64,000 bases of DNA from Halioxenophilus aromaticivorans (GCF_042850945.1 NZ_AP031496.1:2418001-2482000), one strand, 5' to 3'; counted from the stretch's first letter, positions 14,082 to 21,510 are shown. Translations and numbers: made by a program. Notes: generated from the letters alone by a model not told the origin.

Positions 14082-14459
14082 CTTTTTCGCTGCCTTAATT
14101 AGAACACCAAGAACCAGATCCCGAACCGGCTCTGTTAATTTGTCATATTCTGATGCATTGGTATCTATCATATAGGTCGGATCATTTGAACTATCCGCGC
14201 CTGCGATAATTGAAAGAGCGATAATAATATTGCAAATAGCGAATTCCTTTTCGTGACCATCTTTACAGTTCCAACGTGCCAACTCGACCACTTCATAAGG
14301 AAACCAATATTGATCTCCATTTACTACGCAATCCTGTTCGAATATAAGTTTCTTTAAAGATTCTAAATGTTGAGTTGAATCTTGTCCGTAATCAGCCATC
14401 GAAATAAACTTTATTTCTTCCAGATTGATACTTTTAGCGTACTCAAGTGCCTGATTCAT
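14076..14459 (-). CDS. Hypothetical cassette protein
   Basis: A 127-residue soluble, mostly helical protein starting at 14459 (MNQALEYAKSINLEEIKF). The middle segment QYWFPYEVVELARWNCKDGH followed by EFAICNIIIALSIIAGAD suggests a small helical domain. It ends LVLGVLIKAAKKS. No family recognised. The start is 12 bases from the attC with no visible ribosome site. Confidence 0.62.
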   Translation of the reverse strand: MNQALEYAKSINLEEIKFISMADYGQDSTQHLESLKKLIFEQDCVVNGDQYWFPYEVVELARWNCKDGHEKEFAICNIIIALSIIAGADSSNDPTYMIDTNASEYDKLTEPVRDLVLGVLIKAAKKS

Positions 14460-14465
14460 TAATGG

Positions 14466-14594
14466 TGCTAACGCTACCAGCACAGGCCGGAGCTGTGTTG
14501 ATTGGTTTGTGCCAGCGTAGCGATAAGGCACAAACCGAGCAACGCAGCGTAGGTCCAGCCAGCTTGCTGGCGATTGTGGCTGGTTTTGTTAGAA
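14466..14594 (-). other. attC site 18 (common long type)
   Basis: The left core is TGCTAAC and the right core GTTAGAA. The body is the common long type, although this site belongs to a protein-coding cassette (14598-14987) rather than an ORF-less one. Confidence 0.9.
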
Positions 14595-14597
14595 GAG

Positions 14598-14987
14598 TTA
14601 AAACCACGATAGGACAGGCCCACATTTAACCCTATGATAGATAAATTTACTGGTTATTCGAAGATAAGACAGTGTTAAAACAACAAGCGCGATTGCTAAC
14701 ACAAACAAAGCTAGAGCTGGGTTCATTAGTGCATAAACAAACATAGCCAACGAAAGCATTGTTAAGAACCAAAAGGTTGTCTCCAAGACGCCTACTTTCA
14801 GCGTGGCTTCACGGACGTTTGTACTCGCTGCGACATAAGATATGGATGTTAACAGTGCGGTGGCCATAATTCCAAACCAACTTTTGATGCCGCCATTGAT
14901 GCAAAATACCAATATGGCAAAAGGCCAGACCGGACTCATGAATGCGTATATAAATGCTCCGAATGCTTTTATCGCTTCTTGGTGCAT
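14598..14987 (-). CDS. Hypothetical integral membrane protein
   Basis: A 129-residue protein with four predicted transmembrane segments (AFIYAFMSPVWPFAILVFCI; WFGIMATALLTSISYVAAS; TTFWFLTMLSLAMFVYALM; ALALFVLAIALVVLTLSYL) and a basic C-terminus. It has no recognised family and starts 8 bases from the attC core. Membrane proteins of this size are frequent integron cargo. Confidence 0.68.
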   Translation of the reverse strand: MHQEAIKAFGAFIYAFMSPVWPFAILVFCINGGIKSWFGIMATALLTSISYVAASTNVREATLKVGVLETTFWFLTMLSLAMFVYALMNPALALFVLAIALVVLTLSYLRITSKFIYHRVKCGPVLSWF

Positions 14988-14994
14988 ACTATTC

Positions 14995-15123
14995 TTCTAA
15001 CGCTACCAGCACAGGCCGGAGCTGTGTTGTTTGGTTTGTGCCAGCGTAGCGATAAGGCACAAACCGAGCAACGCAGCGGAGGTCCAGCCAGCTTGCTGGC
15101 GATTGTGCCTGGTATTGTTATAT
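14995..15123 (-). other. attC site 19 (common long type)
   Basis: The cores are TTCTAAC and GTTATAT, with the common long body. It belongs to ORF-less cassette C. Confidence 0.92.
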
Positions 15124-15449
15124 GTAGGTGCCATATTGCTACCTGCTATTTTGTTTGTGTGTGGCACTTACAAAAGTGCGGGCCACGGTTTTGCAAATTG
15201 GTGCTTTGTTTCGCGGGCTGCTGAGAACGAACGGGAGGGGGTGTTGATTTGGTGCTTTACCTTCCGTTGGTGCCACTTAGCTGCCTTGCGAATTGTCCTT
15301 TGGCGCTGAGATTAAGTTTACCACCCTGGTGGTGTATTGCTACTTTGGCTGTACGCTGTAGTTGGTGCTGCGGACCTAATGCATTGCACTGATACTTTGC
15401 TGGGATTCACAACGATGATTCGGATTGCTGCCCTAAAACCACCGTAGAC
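15124..15449 (-). repeat. ORF-less repeated cassette, copy C
   Basis: A 326-bp body with all conserved blocks; it has indels relative to the others (GGGAGGGGGTG against GGGAGGAGGGCGTG) that shift any frame. The outer pair GTGGCAC/GTGCCAC is kept. Confidence 0.8.
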
Positions 15450-15524
15450 TTATAACGCCGTAAACAGCGGCGAACGATAGTGAGTCCGGCGGCGATAGCC
15501 GCGAACTGCTTTACTTTGTTATGA
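15450..15524 (-). other. attC site 20
   Basis: The cores are TTATAAC and GTTATGA. The arms GTAAACAGCGGCG and CGCGAACTGCTTTAC make a 75-bp site belonging to the DUF998 cassette. Confidence 0.85.
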
Positions 15525-16130
15525 ATGGGAGCCAAGCAATACACCATTAAGAATGGCAACCCACAATACTAGAGCACCTACACTAATACGTTGATACAGA
15601 CCCACATACTTATCTTGCTTCATTGCTCTAACCATTAAAACCAAGAATATGATGGAGACAAATAAACATACGACCGATAGCCAGCGAAACCAAGCTGATA
15701 ATGATATTTCTGAAAATGACCAAATACCGACCGCCACTAGCAGGGAAATTTGCATCACAAGACCAGCAGCCATGTGTACTTTTTGGGTGTTTGACGGATT
15801 ATTGGATTCAATATCCTCATCGCAAGGAAAGATGCCTGCGACAATATGAGAGATTCCATGCGCCATAACCAAAACGCCAGAAGCCAATAAAAGCCAACTA
15901 TTTTGCGAGTTACTGTAAAGGTAGAAACCGAACAGAAAGAATAAAATACCAATAGGATAATTGTTGATGTAGGGGTGGATATTTGAAGCTGGAGATCCCT
16001 TGGCGCCGAGAGCACTCATAACATCATTAGAATGGCTGTAACCCGGAATAAGGCGCGACACGTATATAACACCAAAACACATCCAAAAAGCGGCCAATAT
16101 TCCTGACAATCCCAAAATGGAAAATTCCAT
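15519..16130 (-). CDS. DUF998 family membrane protein
   Basis: A 203-residue protein with six predicted transmembrane helices. The DUF998 features are visible: GYSHSNDVMSALGAKGSPASN after helix 1, and GISHIVAGIFPCDEDIESNNPSNTQKVH (the conserved G-x-F-x-C-D ... H region) between helices 3 and 4. Function is unknown. An AAGGAG lies 9 bases before the ATG. Its own well-placed ribosome site suggests good expression from any upstream promoter. Confidence 0.85.
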   Translation of the reverse strand: MEFSILGLSGILAAFWMCFGVIYVSRLIPGYSHSNDVMSALGAKGSPASNIHPYINNYPIGILFFLFGFYLYSNSQNSWLLLASGVLVMAHGISHIVAGIFPCDEDIESNNPSNTQKVHMAAGLVMQISLLVAVGIWSFSEISLSAWFRWLSVVCLFVSIIFLVLMVRAMKQDKYVGLYQRISVGALVLWVAILNGVLLGSHS

Positions 16131-16160
16131 TTCTCTACTCCTTCTTACTTCAGTACGAAT

Positions 16161-16289
16161 TCATAACGCTACCAGCACAGGCCGGAGCTGTGTTGATTGG
16201 TTTGTGCCAGCGTAGCGATTAGGCACAAACCGAGCAACGCAGCGGAGGTCCAGCCAGCTTGCTGGCGATTGTGCCTGGTTTTGTTATAT
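16161..16289 (-). other. attC site 21 (common long type)
   Basis: The cores are TCATAAC and GTTATAT, with the common long body. It belongs to ORF-less cassette D. Confidence 0.92.
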
Positions 16290-16617
16290 GTGGTGGCCAT
16301 ATTGCTACCTGGTATTTTGTGTATGTGTGGCACGGATGAAAGGTGCGGGCCACGATTTTGCAATTTTGTGCTTTGTTTCGCGGGCTGCTGAGAGCGAACG
16401 GGAGGAGGGTGTGTCGTTGGTGCTTACCTTCCGTTGGTGCCACTTAGCCGCCTTGCGATTTTTCCTTTGGCGCTGAGGTTAAGTTTACCACTCTGGTGGG
16501 CTATTGCTACTTTGCTTGTGCAGCGCTGACCGCGCCAAGTGGCTAAGGTTTTGCACAGATACTTTGTTGGGATTCACTGCGATTATTCAGTTTGCCAGCC
16601 CTAAGACCACCGAAGAC
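16290..16617 (-). repeat. ORF-less repeated cassette, copy D
   Basis: A 328-bp body with the outer pair GTGGCAC/GTGCCAC and inner AACGGGAGG/CCTTCCGTT intact. Its left-hand neighbour is the DUF998 gene and its right-hand neighbour is copy E, separated only by an attC that has been split by IS110 copy 3. Confidence 0.8.
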
Positions 16618-16741
16618 TTATAACGCTACCAGCACAGGCCGGAGCTGTGTTGCTTGGCTTGTGCTAGCGTAGCGATTAGGCACAAACCGAGCAACGCAGC
16701 GGAGGTCCAGCCAGCTTGCTGGCGAGTGTGGCTGGAATTGT
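16618..16741 (-). other. attC site 22 (common long type, split by IS110)
   Basis: The left core is TTATAAC with the common body, interrupted after GT by IS110 copy 3; TATAT resumes at 17958. It belonged to ORF-less cassette E. Confidence 0.9.
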
Positions 16742-16796
16742 ATGGTTGGAATAACACGATTTCCCTTCCTGTTATCTAAGCGATAAAGTGTGGCCC

Positions 16797-16944
16797 ATGT
16801 CTGCGGCAACAGACATTCAGCACGGTAGCTCGATGGCTGAAAGGCACCGGTATTACCGAGTCCGTTAACAAGCCGGAGCGCCGTGCTGACCCTACTTTTA
16901 ACTCGAACAGTCGAAGGGGCCACGAGCCCGAATGTAGCAAGGGT
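16797..16944 (+). ncRNA. Predicted IS110 bridge (seeker) RNA, copy 3
   Basis: Same fold and loop segments as copies 1 and 2; no base differences seen in the folded region. Confidence 0.68.
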
Positions 16945-16949
16945 GAGTT

Positions 16950-17906
16950 ATGAACACAACCTCTAGAGCGAACATCAAACAAGAACGAAATATTGGTATC
17001 GATGTGGGTAAAACTTTTCTCGATATTCACATTTTGGAGTGTGATCGTTATTGGCAAATTCACAACACAGAAAGTGACATTAAAAATCTTATTAAAACTT
17101 TACGGCGTTATAACTTAACCCGAATCGTTGTTGAGGCCACAGGTGGATATGAGCGATCGCTCGTTGAAGCTTTGGCAGACGCAGACATGCCGGTTGTCGT
17201 TGTTCAACCTATGAATATTCGGCAGTTCGCGAAGGCTCAAGGAGTGATGGCTAAAACGGATAAGATTGATGCTCGAATCATTGCTCAATTCAGTGCGATT
17301 ATGAAGCCTGAGGTTAGAGCAATAAGTAGCAAAAAGGTACGGTACGTCAAGGACTTACTGGCGAGAAAGCGACAGTTGATCGAAGCTAGAACCCAAGAGC
17401 TTAATCGGCTTCACAAGTCAGTAAACAGATTAGAGAGATCGCACGCTAGACTAATTAAAGTTCTGGACAAAGAAATAGATTGGGTCAACGTTCGACTTAC
17501 GAAAGCTGTGGCTGAGGTGACGGAATGGCAATCTACCTATGATCTCTTGTTGAGCGTTCCTGGTGTAGGTCCGGCGGTAGCGCATACGCTCTTAGGAGAG
17601 CTACCAGAACTTGGTTCATTGAGTAGCCGACAAGTCGGCGCGCTTTGCGGGTTAGCGCCCTACAATCGAGATAGTGGGAGCATGCGAGGCAAACGAAGAA
17701 TCAAAGGTGGCCGAGCACCAATTAGAACCGTTTTGTATATGGCAATGATGAGTGCGATTCAATGTAATCCAATCATGAAAAACTTCTTCAACAAGTTGGT
17801 TGCATCAGGAAAGCACAAGAAGGTAGCGCTCACCGCCTGCATGCGAAAAATGATGACCATATTAAACGCCATGGTGCGTGATGGAAGTCGGTGGCAAGAG
17901 GCCTAA
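16950..17906 (+). CDS. IS110-family (DEDD) transposase, copy 3
   Basis: The 318-residue product is intact and identical to copy 2. The DEDD residues (GIDVGK, VEATGG, KIDARI) and the C-terminal serine segment are present. With copy 2 it forms a closer pair than either does with copy 1, suggesting a later transposition or a recombination between attC-borne copies. Confidence 0.95.
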   Translation: MNTTSRANIKQERNIGIDVGKTFLDIHILECDRYWQIHNTESDIKNLIKTLRRYNLTRIVVEATGGYERSLVEALADADMPVVVVQPMNIRQFAKAQGVMAKTDKIDARIIAQFSAIMKPEVRAISSKKVRYVKDLLARKRQLIEARTQELNRLHKSVNRLERSHARLIKVLDKEIDWVNVRLTKAVAEVTEWQSTYDLLLSVPGVGPAVAHTLLGELPELGSLSSRQVGALCGLAPYNRDSGSMRGKRRIKGGRAPIRTVLYMAMMSAIQCNPIMKNFFNKLVASGKHKKVALTACMRKMMTILNAMVRDGSRWQEA

Positions 17907-17962
17907 TAAAGTAAGAATTGCTTGCGGTAGACTTGACTTGGAACCACAGTCGCTTGTTATAT

Positions 17963-18293
17963 GTGGTGGCCAAGTTACGCTACCTGCTGTTTTGGTTGTG
18001 TGTGGCACGTACAAAAGGTGCGGGCTACGGTTTTACAGTTTAAATTACTGCTTCGCGGGCTACTGAGAACGAACGGGAGGAGGGCGTGTATTTGCTGCTT
18101 TACCTTCCGTTGGTGCCACATTGCTGCCTTGCGATTTGTCCTTTGGTGTTGAACCTAAGTTTACCACCATTGCGATGTATTGCTACTTTGGCTGTGCGGT
18201 GTTGGTATTGCTACAGAGCTACGGCATTGCAACGATGCTTAGCTGTGAATCACTGTGATGGTCCAGCAAGCTAACCCAAAAACCACCGTAGAC
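17963..18293 (-). repeat. ORF-less repeated cassette, copy E
   Basis: A 331-bp body. The outer pair TGTGGCAC (18001-18008) and GTGCCACA (18113-18120) is 8 bp, and the inner hairpin is AACGGGAGG (18072-18080) with CCTTCCGTT (18103-18111). The divergence is largest in the right third, which nevertheless keeps ACCACCGTAGACTTATAACG. Confidence 0.8.
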
Positions 18294-18413
18294 TTATAAC
18301 GCCTTGCTCACCGGCATATACTGCGCAGAGCGTTTTTGTGTGAAAATGACGCGAAGCGGCATACACAAAAGCGAGCGTAGCAGTATGTGTCCGAGTGGAG
18401 CAATTTGTTATGT
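18294..18413 (-). other. attC site 23
   Basis: The cores are TTATAAC and GTTATGT. The arms CCTTGCTCACCGGCATATACTG and CAGTATGTGTCCGAGTGGAGCA, and GTTTTTGTGTG/CACAAAAGC, fold it. It belongs to the gene at 18408. Confidence 0.9.
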
Positions 18414-18788
18414 TTTTGTAGTGAATACATTAGACCATATTCCATTTGATTGAAATTGTAATTCGTGTGTTTTAAATACCCACCAACCTTTCGAAATTAC
18501 CCTTGTACTATTGGATAGAAAATTTTCAGCTACCTGCCATGTATAAGCCATAAATTCAGGTAGTGGATCATCCATTATTTCATACCAATCTGAATAAATG
18601 ACCTTATCATCTACAGTAAAATCTACGAAAAATTCACCCACTTCAAAAGGCGTAGTAATCACCACACTTCTATTTCCGCAAGATAAGATAACTTTATAGG
18701 CTTCGCCTGCTTCGGAAATACTCTTGTCAAAACCACTCCATGAATCTAAGTGTTCGAAAATAGCCTGCTTATTTAACTCTTGGGGCAT
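18408..18788 (-). CDS. Hypothetical cassette protein
   Basis: A 126-residue soluble protein (MPQELNKQAIFEHLDSWSGF), rich in aromatic residues (YSDWYEIMDD; TWQVAENFL; KGWWVFKTHEL). It has no signal peptide or membrane segment. It is β-rich in the middle and I do not recognise the family. It starts 13 bases from the upstream attC core. Confidence 0.62.
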   Translation of the reverse strand: MPQELNKQAIFEHLDSWSGFDKSISEAGEAYKVILSCGNRSVVITTPFEVGEFFVDFTVDDKVIYSDWYEIMDDPLPEFMAYTWQVAENFLSNSTRVISKGWWVFKTHELQFQSNGIWSNVFTTKT

Positions 18789-18801
18789 GGACGACTCTTA
18801 A

Positions 18802-18873
18802 ACATAACGCCGCGCTCTGCGGAAATTTACGAGCGCCAGCGAGTTAATTCTCCGTAGCAGCGCCTTGTTAGTG
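18802..18873 (-). other. attC site 24
   Basis: The cores are ACATAAC and GTTAGTG. The arms GCCGCGCTCTGCGGA and TCCGTAGCAGCGC give a 72-bp site. It serves the GNAT gene and probably the monooxygenase-like gene as well, because no attC is seen between those two. Confidence 0.82.
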
Positions 18874-18876
18874 GTT

Positions 18877-19356
18877 TTATAGCTCATATTTCATAAACAA
18901 CACATCAAAAGGTAAATGTGAAAATTCCTTAAGACCGTTTTCTACGAAGCCTAGCTTTGCATACCATTCTTTTAACTTAGTATGTTTTGCAATAATACCT
19001 ATGCTGACAGTAGTTGCCCCTTTTGACTTTCCATACTGGAAAATGTGTTGAGTAAGCTCATTACCAATTCCATTATTTCTATATTGCGGCGACACCGACA
19101 AACGATTGAGATAGGCAACTTCTGCTCTGGTTTGCTCATATGCTACGCAACCAACAATCTCACCATTAATTTCATAGAGAAAGTATTCTTCACCTCGTTC
19201 AAAATCAGATAAGACCCAGCTTTCATCGCAAAATGATGGGTGCTTAGGGTTATTGTCTCTATTTATTGCAAATTCCTTAGCAACACCTCTATTAGATAAG
19301 GCAATGATTTTGGCAATGTTTTGTGCATCATTTAAGGTTGCTAGTCTAATAGACAT
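18877..19356 (-). CDS. GNAT-family N-acetyltransferase
   Basis: A 159-residue GNAT. Motif A is LNRLSVSPQYRNNGIGNELTQHIFQYGKSKG (Q-Y-R-N-N-G-I-G), preceded by EINGEIVGCVAYEQ and followed by TVSIGIIAKHTKLKEWYAKLGF. The substrate is unknown. The start MSIRLATLND at 19356 is preceded by AGAGGGTGAG. Confidence 0.87.
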   Translation of the reverse strand: MSIRLATLNDAQNIAKIIALSNRGVAKEFAINRDNNPKHPSFCDESWVLSDFERGEEYFLYEINGEIVGCVAYEQTRAEVAYLNRLSVSPQYRNNGIGNELTQHIFQYGKSKGATTVSIGIIAKHTKLKEWYAKLGFVENGLKEFSHLPFDVLFMKYEL

Positions 19357-19430
19357 AATCTCACCCTCTGTTGCTAGCTGCTACGTTTTGACTTTCCCTT
19401 AAAATCAAAACAATTAGATTAATTACGTAA

Positions 19431-19724
19431 CTAAACATCAACAACTTCGACTACTTCGGCTGGCTTTACTCTAAACGAAGGACTTTTAGAATCTGCATCA
19501 ATCATATGCGGCGTTGCGTCATGTGCATCAAGCGCTTCTTGTGAAGTCCATTCTTCTATTAAAAGAAACTTAGTATCACTACCTTTAATTCTTTTTAATT
19601 CGTACTTAATACAGCCTGGCTCCGCCAAAACCAGAGGTTTAATATCATTGTATAAATCAATTTGATCCTGTGCTCGCCCTTCTTTTACTTCTATATATAC
19701 GAGGCATGACAATTTACTACTCAT
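19431..19724 (-). CDS. Antibiotic biosynthesis monooxygenase (ABM) domain protein
   Basis: A 97-residue single ABM (dimeric α/β barrel) domain. The pattern LVYIEVKEGRAQDQIDLYND, GCIKYELKRIKGSDTKFLLIEEWTS and ALDAHDATPHM is typical. Such proteins include small quinol oxygenases and many uncharacterised stress proteins. The start at 19724 has AAGGAAAAG upstream. The 74 bases between it and the GNAT gene hold a GTTTTGA/TCAAAAC stem but no attC cores, so both genes may ride in one cassette. Confidence 0.82.
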   Translation of the reverse strand: MSSKLSCLVYIEVKEGRAQDQIDLYNDIKPLVLAEPGCIKYELKRIKGSDTKFLLIEEWTSQEALDAHDATPHMIDADSKSPSFRVKPAEVVEVVDV

Positions 19725-19739
19725 AACTTTTCCTTTTAC

Positions 19740-19868
19740 CACTAACGCTACCAGCACAGGCCGGAGCTGTGTTGCTCGGTTTGTGCCAGCGTAGCGTAAA
19801 GGCACAAACCGAGCAACGCAGCGGAGGTCCAGCCAGCTTGCTGGCGAATGTGCCTGGTATTGTTATAT
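19740..19868 (-). other. attC site 25 (common long type)
   Basis: The cores are CACTAAC and GTTATAT, with the common long body. It belongs to ORF-less cassette F. Confidence 0.92.
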
Positions 19869-20198
19869 GTGGTGCCCAAGTTGCGTTACCTGCAGTTTAG
19901 TTTATGCCTGGCACGTACAAAAGTGCGAGCCACGGTTTTAAAGTTTGGATTGCTGTTTCGCGGGCTGCTGAGAACGAACGGGAGGAGGGCGTGTGTTTGA
20001 TGCTTTACCTTCCGTTGGTGCCACGATGCTGCCTTGCGATTTTTGTTTTGGCTCTGAGCCTAAGTTTACCACTATAGAGCTATATTGCTACTTTGGCTGT
20101 GCATTGTTGACCGCGCCAAGGGGCTCAGGTATTGCACGGATACTTAGCTGTGAATCACTGCGATGGTTCAGATTGCCAACCCTAAAACCACCGTAGAC
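19869..20198 (-). repeat. ORF-less repeated cassette, copy F
   Basis: A 330-bp body. The outer pair is TGGCAC/GTGCCA (6 bp) and the inner AACGGGAGG/CCTTCCGTT is intact. The rightmost full copy of the family. Confidence 0.8.
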
Positions 20199-20309
20199 TT
20201 ATAACGCCGCCATAAGTTGCGGCTTTGGAGTTGTTCGTTTTGTGGTAGCGTAGCGTTAAACCACAAAACGAACAACGGAAAAGACGTCCACTTGATGGCC
20301 TTGTTACGT
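20199..20309 (-). other. attC site 26
   Basis: The cores are TTATAAC and GTTACGT. The inner arms TTGTTCGTTTTGTGGTAGCG and TTAAACCACAAAACGAACAA pair almost perfectly. It belongs to the membrane-protein cassette at 20304. Confidence 0.9.
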
Positions 20310-20732
20310 GTTTTTCTCACCGGATGCCTTCATTCTCTGAGCCGGAGTAATATCTGGCTTTAACTCTTCTCTGGGGTCATTTTTAAAACCGAGCTTAATA
20401 GCAAGAAGATCTAATAAATAGAAGGCTGTAATAGGAGCTAAAGCAATACCAACCAAAGTGTATGCCGTATATTTAGCCCAAGCAGGAACATACCCCTTAA
20501 CCGCTGAGTAAAGGGATACAGCCAAAACTACAATTGTAAATACTGCAAAGTAAGGTGTATTTACGAGCTCCCAGAGATTAGCTGCCACAATTTTTTGCCC
20601 CTCACCCCTCGTGTGCTTTCCACCAAGTACCATCACGGACATTCCGAGAGTTCCAATCATTCCGCCAATAGCCAGAATGCTATACACGAAAGACTTTGCA
20701 ACAATTTCTGCGATACTTGGTTTATAACTCAT
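20304..20732 (-). CDS. Hypothetical integral membrane protein
   Basis: The 142-residue product starts at 20732 (MSYKPSIAEIVAK); the longer frame is attC. It has three or four transmembrane helices (FVYSILAIGGMIGTLGMSVMV; YFAVFTIVVLAVSLYSAV; YTLVGIALAPITAFYLLDLL) and a charged C-terminal tail (DPREELKPDITPAQRMKASGEKNT). No family recognised. Confidence 0.68.
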   Translation of the reverse strand: MSYKPSIAEIVAKSFVYSILAIGGMIGTLGMSVMVLGGKHTRGEGQKIVAANLWELVNTPYFAVFTIVVLAVSLYSAVKGYVPAWAKYTAYTLVGIALAPITAFYLLDLLAIKLGFKNDPREELKPDITPAQRMKASGEKNT

Positions 20733-20735
20733 GAC

Positions 20736-20867
20736 ACGTAACGCCGCCAACAGCGGCAGACTTGATGTGGGGTGTTTTGTGCAACAATGGCGTAGCCATG
20801 CACAAAACAAGTAACAGCAAGGCTGTCCAAGGAGCGTAGCGACTGATGCTGCTTGGCATTGTTAGGG
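20736..20867 (-). other. attC site 27
   Basis: The cores are ACGTAAC and GTTAGGG. The outer arms GCCAACAGCGGCAGACTTG and CAAGGCTGTCC, and inner TGTTTTGTGCA/TGCACAAAACA, closely resemble site 3. It belongs to the toxin-antitoxin cassette. Confidence 0.9.
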
Positions 20868-20901
20868 CCTATGGTATATAGTTGTACGGAATTTCCGTAC
20901 A
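20853..20901 (+). promoter_or_regulatory. Promoter and operator of the toxin-antitoxin cassette
   Basis: The palindrome TGTACGGAA-T-TTCCGTACA (20883-20901) lies just before yefM. YefM-type antitoxins recognise TGTAC-containing repeats, so this is the likely autoregulatory operator. A candidate promoter is TTGGCA (20853-20858) with TATAGT (20877-20882), spacing 18; its -35 sits in the attC. Confidence 0.65.
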
Positions 20902-20914
20902 TAAAGGTGGCCTT

Positions 20915-21187
20915 ATGGACACAATTAGCGTAAATAAATTTAGGGACAACCTGAAAAGCGTTGTAGAACAGGTGGTTAGCAGGCATGAACCGCTTAAAGT
21001 GACTAGGCGAGCTGGGGAGGCTTTTGTTGTAATGAGCGCTGAAGACTGGGAGAGAGAGCAGGAAACCCTGCACGTACTCCAAAGCAAGAACCTCATGCAA
21101 CAAATTGTCGAATCTCTTGAAACCCATACCCATGGACAAGGCTACAAGCCGACTGACGAGCAGATGAATGAGATCACTGGTATTTGA
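20915..21187 (+). CDS. yefM: Antitoxin, YefM/Phd family
   Basis: A 90-residue protein: N-terminal Phd/YefM DNA-binding and dimer domain (MDTISVNKFRDNLKSVVEQVVSRHEPLKVTRRAGEAFVVMSAEDWE, about residues 1-46) and an acidic C-terminal part that would wrap the toxin. AAGGTGG precedes the chosen ATG; a frame extends upstream but crosses the operator. It overlaps the toxin by 20 bases. It reads opposite to the array direction, with its own promoter, as is common for integron toxin-antitoxin cassettes that stabilise arrays. Confidence 0.92.
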   Translation: MDTISVNKFRDNLKSVVEQVVSRHEPLKVTRRAGEAFVVMSAEDWEREQETLHVLQSKNLMQQIVESLETHTHGQGYKPTDEQMNEITGI

Positions 21188-21440
21188 GGGCAATACCTGG
21201 GAAGCGTATGAAACTATGCGCGAGAAAGACAAACGGCTGCACAAAGCACTCTGCGAATTATTAAAAGAAATGCTCCGATCTGATGACCCTTCATCCGGCC
21301 TCGGCAAGCCTGAACCACTCAAGCACAACCTCTCGGGCCTTTGGTCAAAACGAATCTCGCAGAAAGACCGTTTGATATATCGTTTCGATGATAAGTCCAT
21401 TTATATCTTCGCTATTGGTGGGCACTACGACCAGCCCTAA
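21168..21440 (+). CDS. yoeB: Toxin, YoeB/Txe-family ribosome-dependent mRNA interferase
   Basis: A 90-residue RelE-fold endoribonuclease. It shows the family signature from VFEGNTWEAYETMREKDKRLHKALCELLKEM through GKPEPLKHNLSGLWSKRISQKDRLIYRF to the C-terminal catalytic GGHYDQ (the His-Tyr pair). Arg and Glu residues of the active site are present in the SKRI and PEPLK regions. Translationally coupled to yefM by overlap. Full length and apparently intact; its stop codon lies in its right-hand attC. Confidence 0.93.
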   Translation: MRSLVFEGNTWEAYETMREKDKRLHKALCELLKEMLRSDDPSSGLGKPEPLKHNLSGLWSKRISQKDRLIYRFDDKSIYIFAIGGHYDQP

Positions 21441-21503
21441 CGCCCAGCTCAGCGGGCAATTGGAGCGCAGCGTAAATTGATCCGCTGCAGCTGATTGTTA
21501 TAT
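21435..21503 (-). other. attC site 28 (last recognisable site)
   Basis: The cores are CCCTAAC and GTTATAT, with arms CAGCTCAGCGGGCAATT and AATTGATCCGCTGCAGCTG. A 69-bp site serving the TIR cassette. No further attC is seen to the right. Confidence 0.85.
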
Positions 21504-21510
21504 TTTGTTG

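Larger units (their letters stand above)
16742..17957 (+). mobile_element. IS110-family element, copy 3 (1216 bp)
   Basis: The ends and length are identical to copies 1 and 2, with the same orientation and attC position. The protein is identical to copy 2, and the 3' end differs from copy 2 by one base (AAAGTAAG against AAAGTATG). Confidence 0.93.

Noticed and set aside
20729..21400. A 223-codon minus-strand frame
   Set aside because: It lies antisense to the clearly recognisable yefM-yoeB pair and has no family resemblance.
1306..21503. The regularly repeated palindromic sequences as a CRISPR array
   Set aside because: Repeats are 48-130 bp, vary in sequence and flank genes; no short uniform repeats or spacers and no cas genes. 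They fit attC sites.
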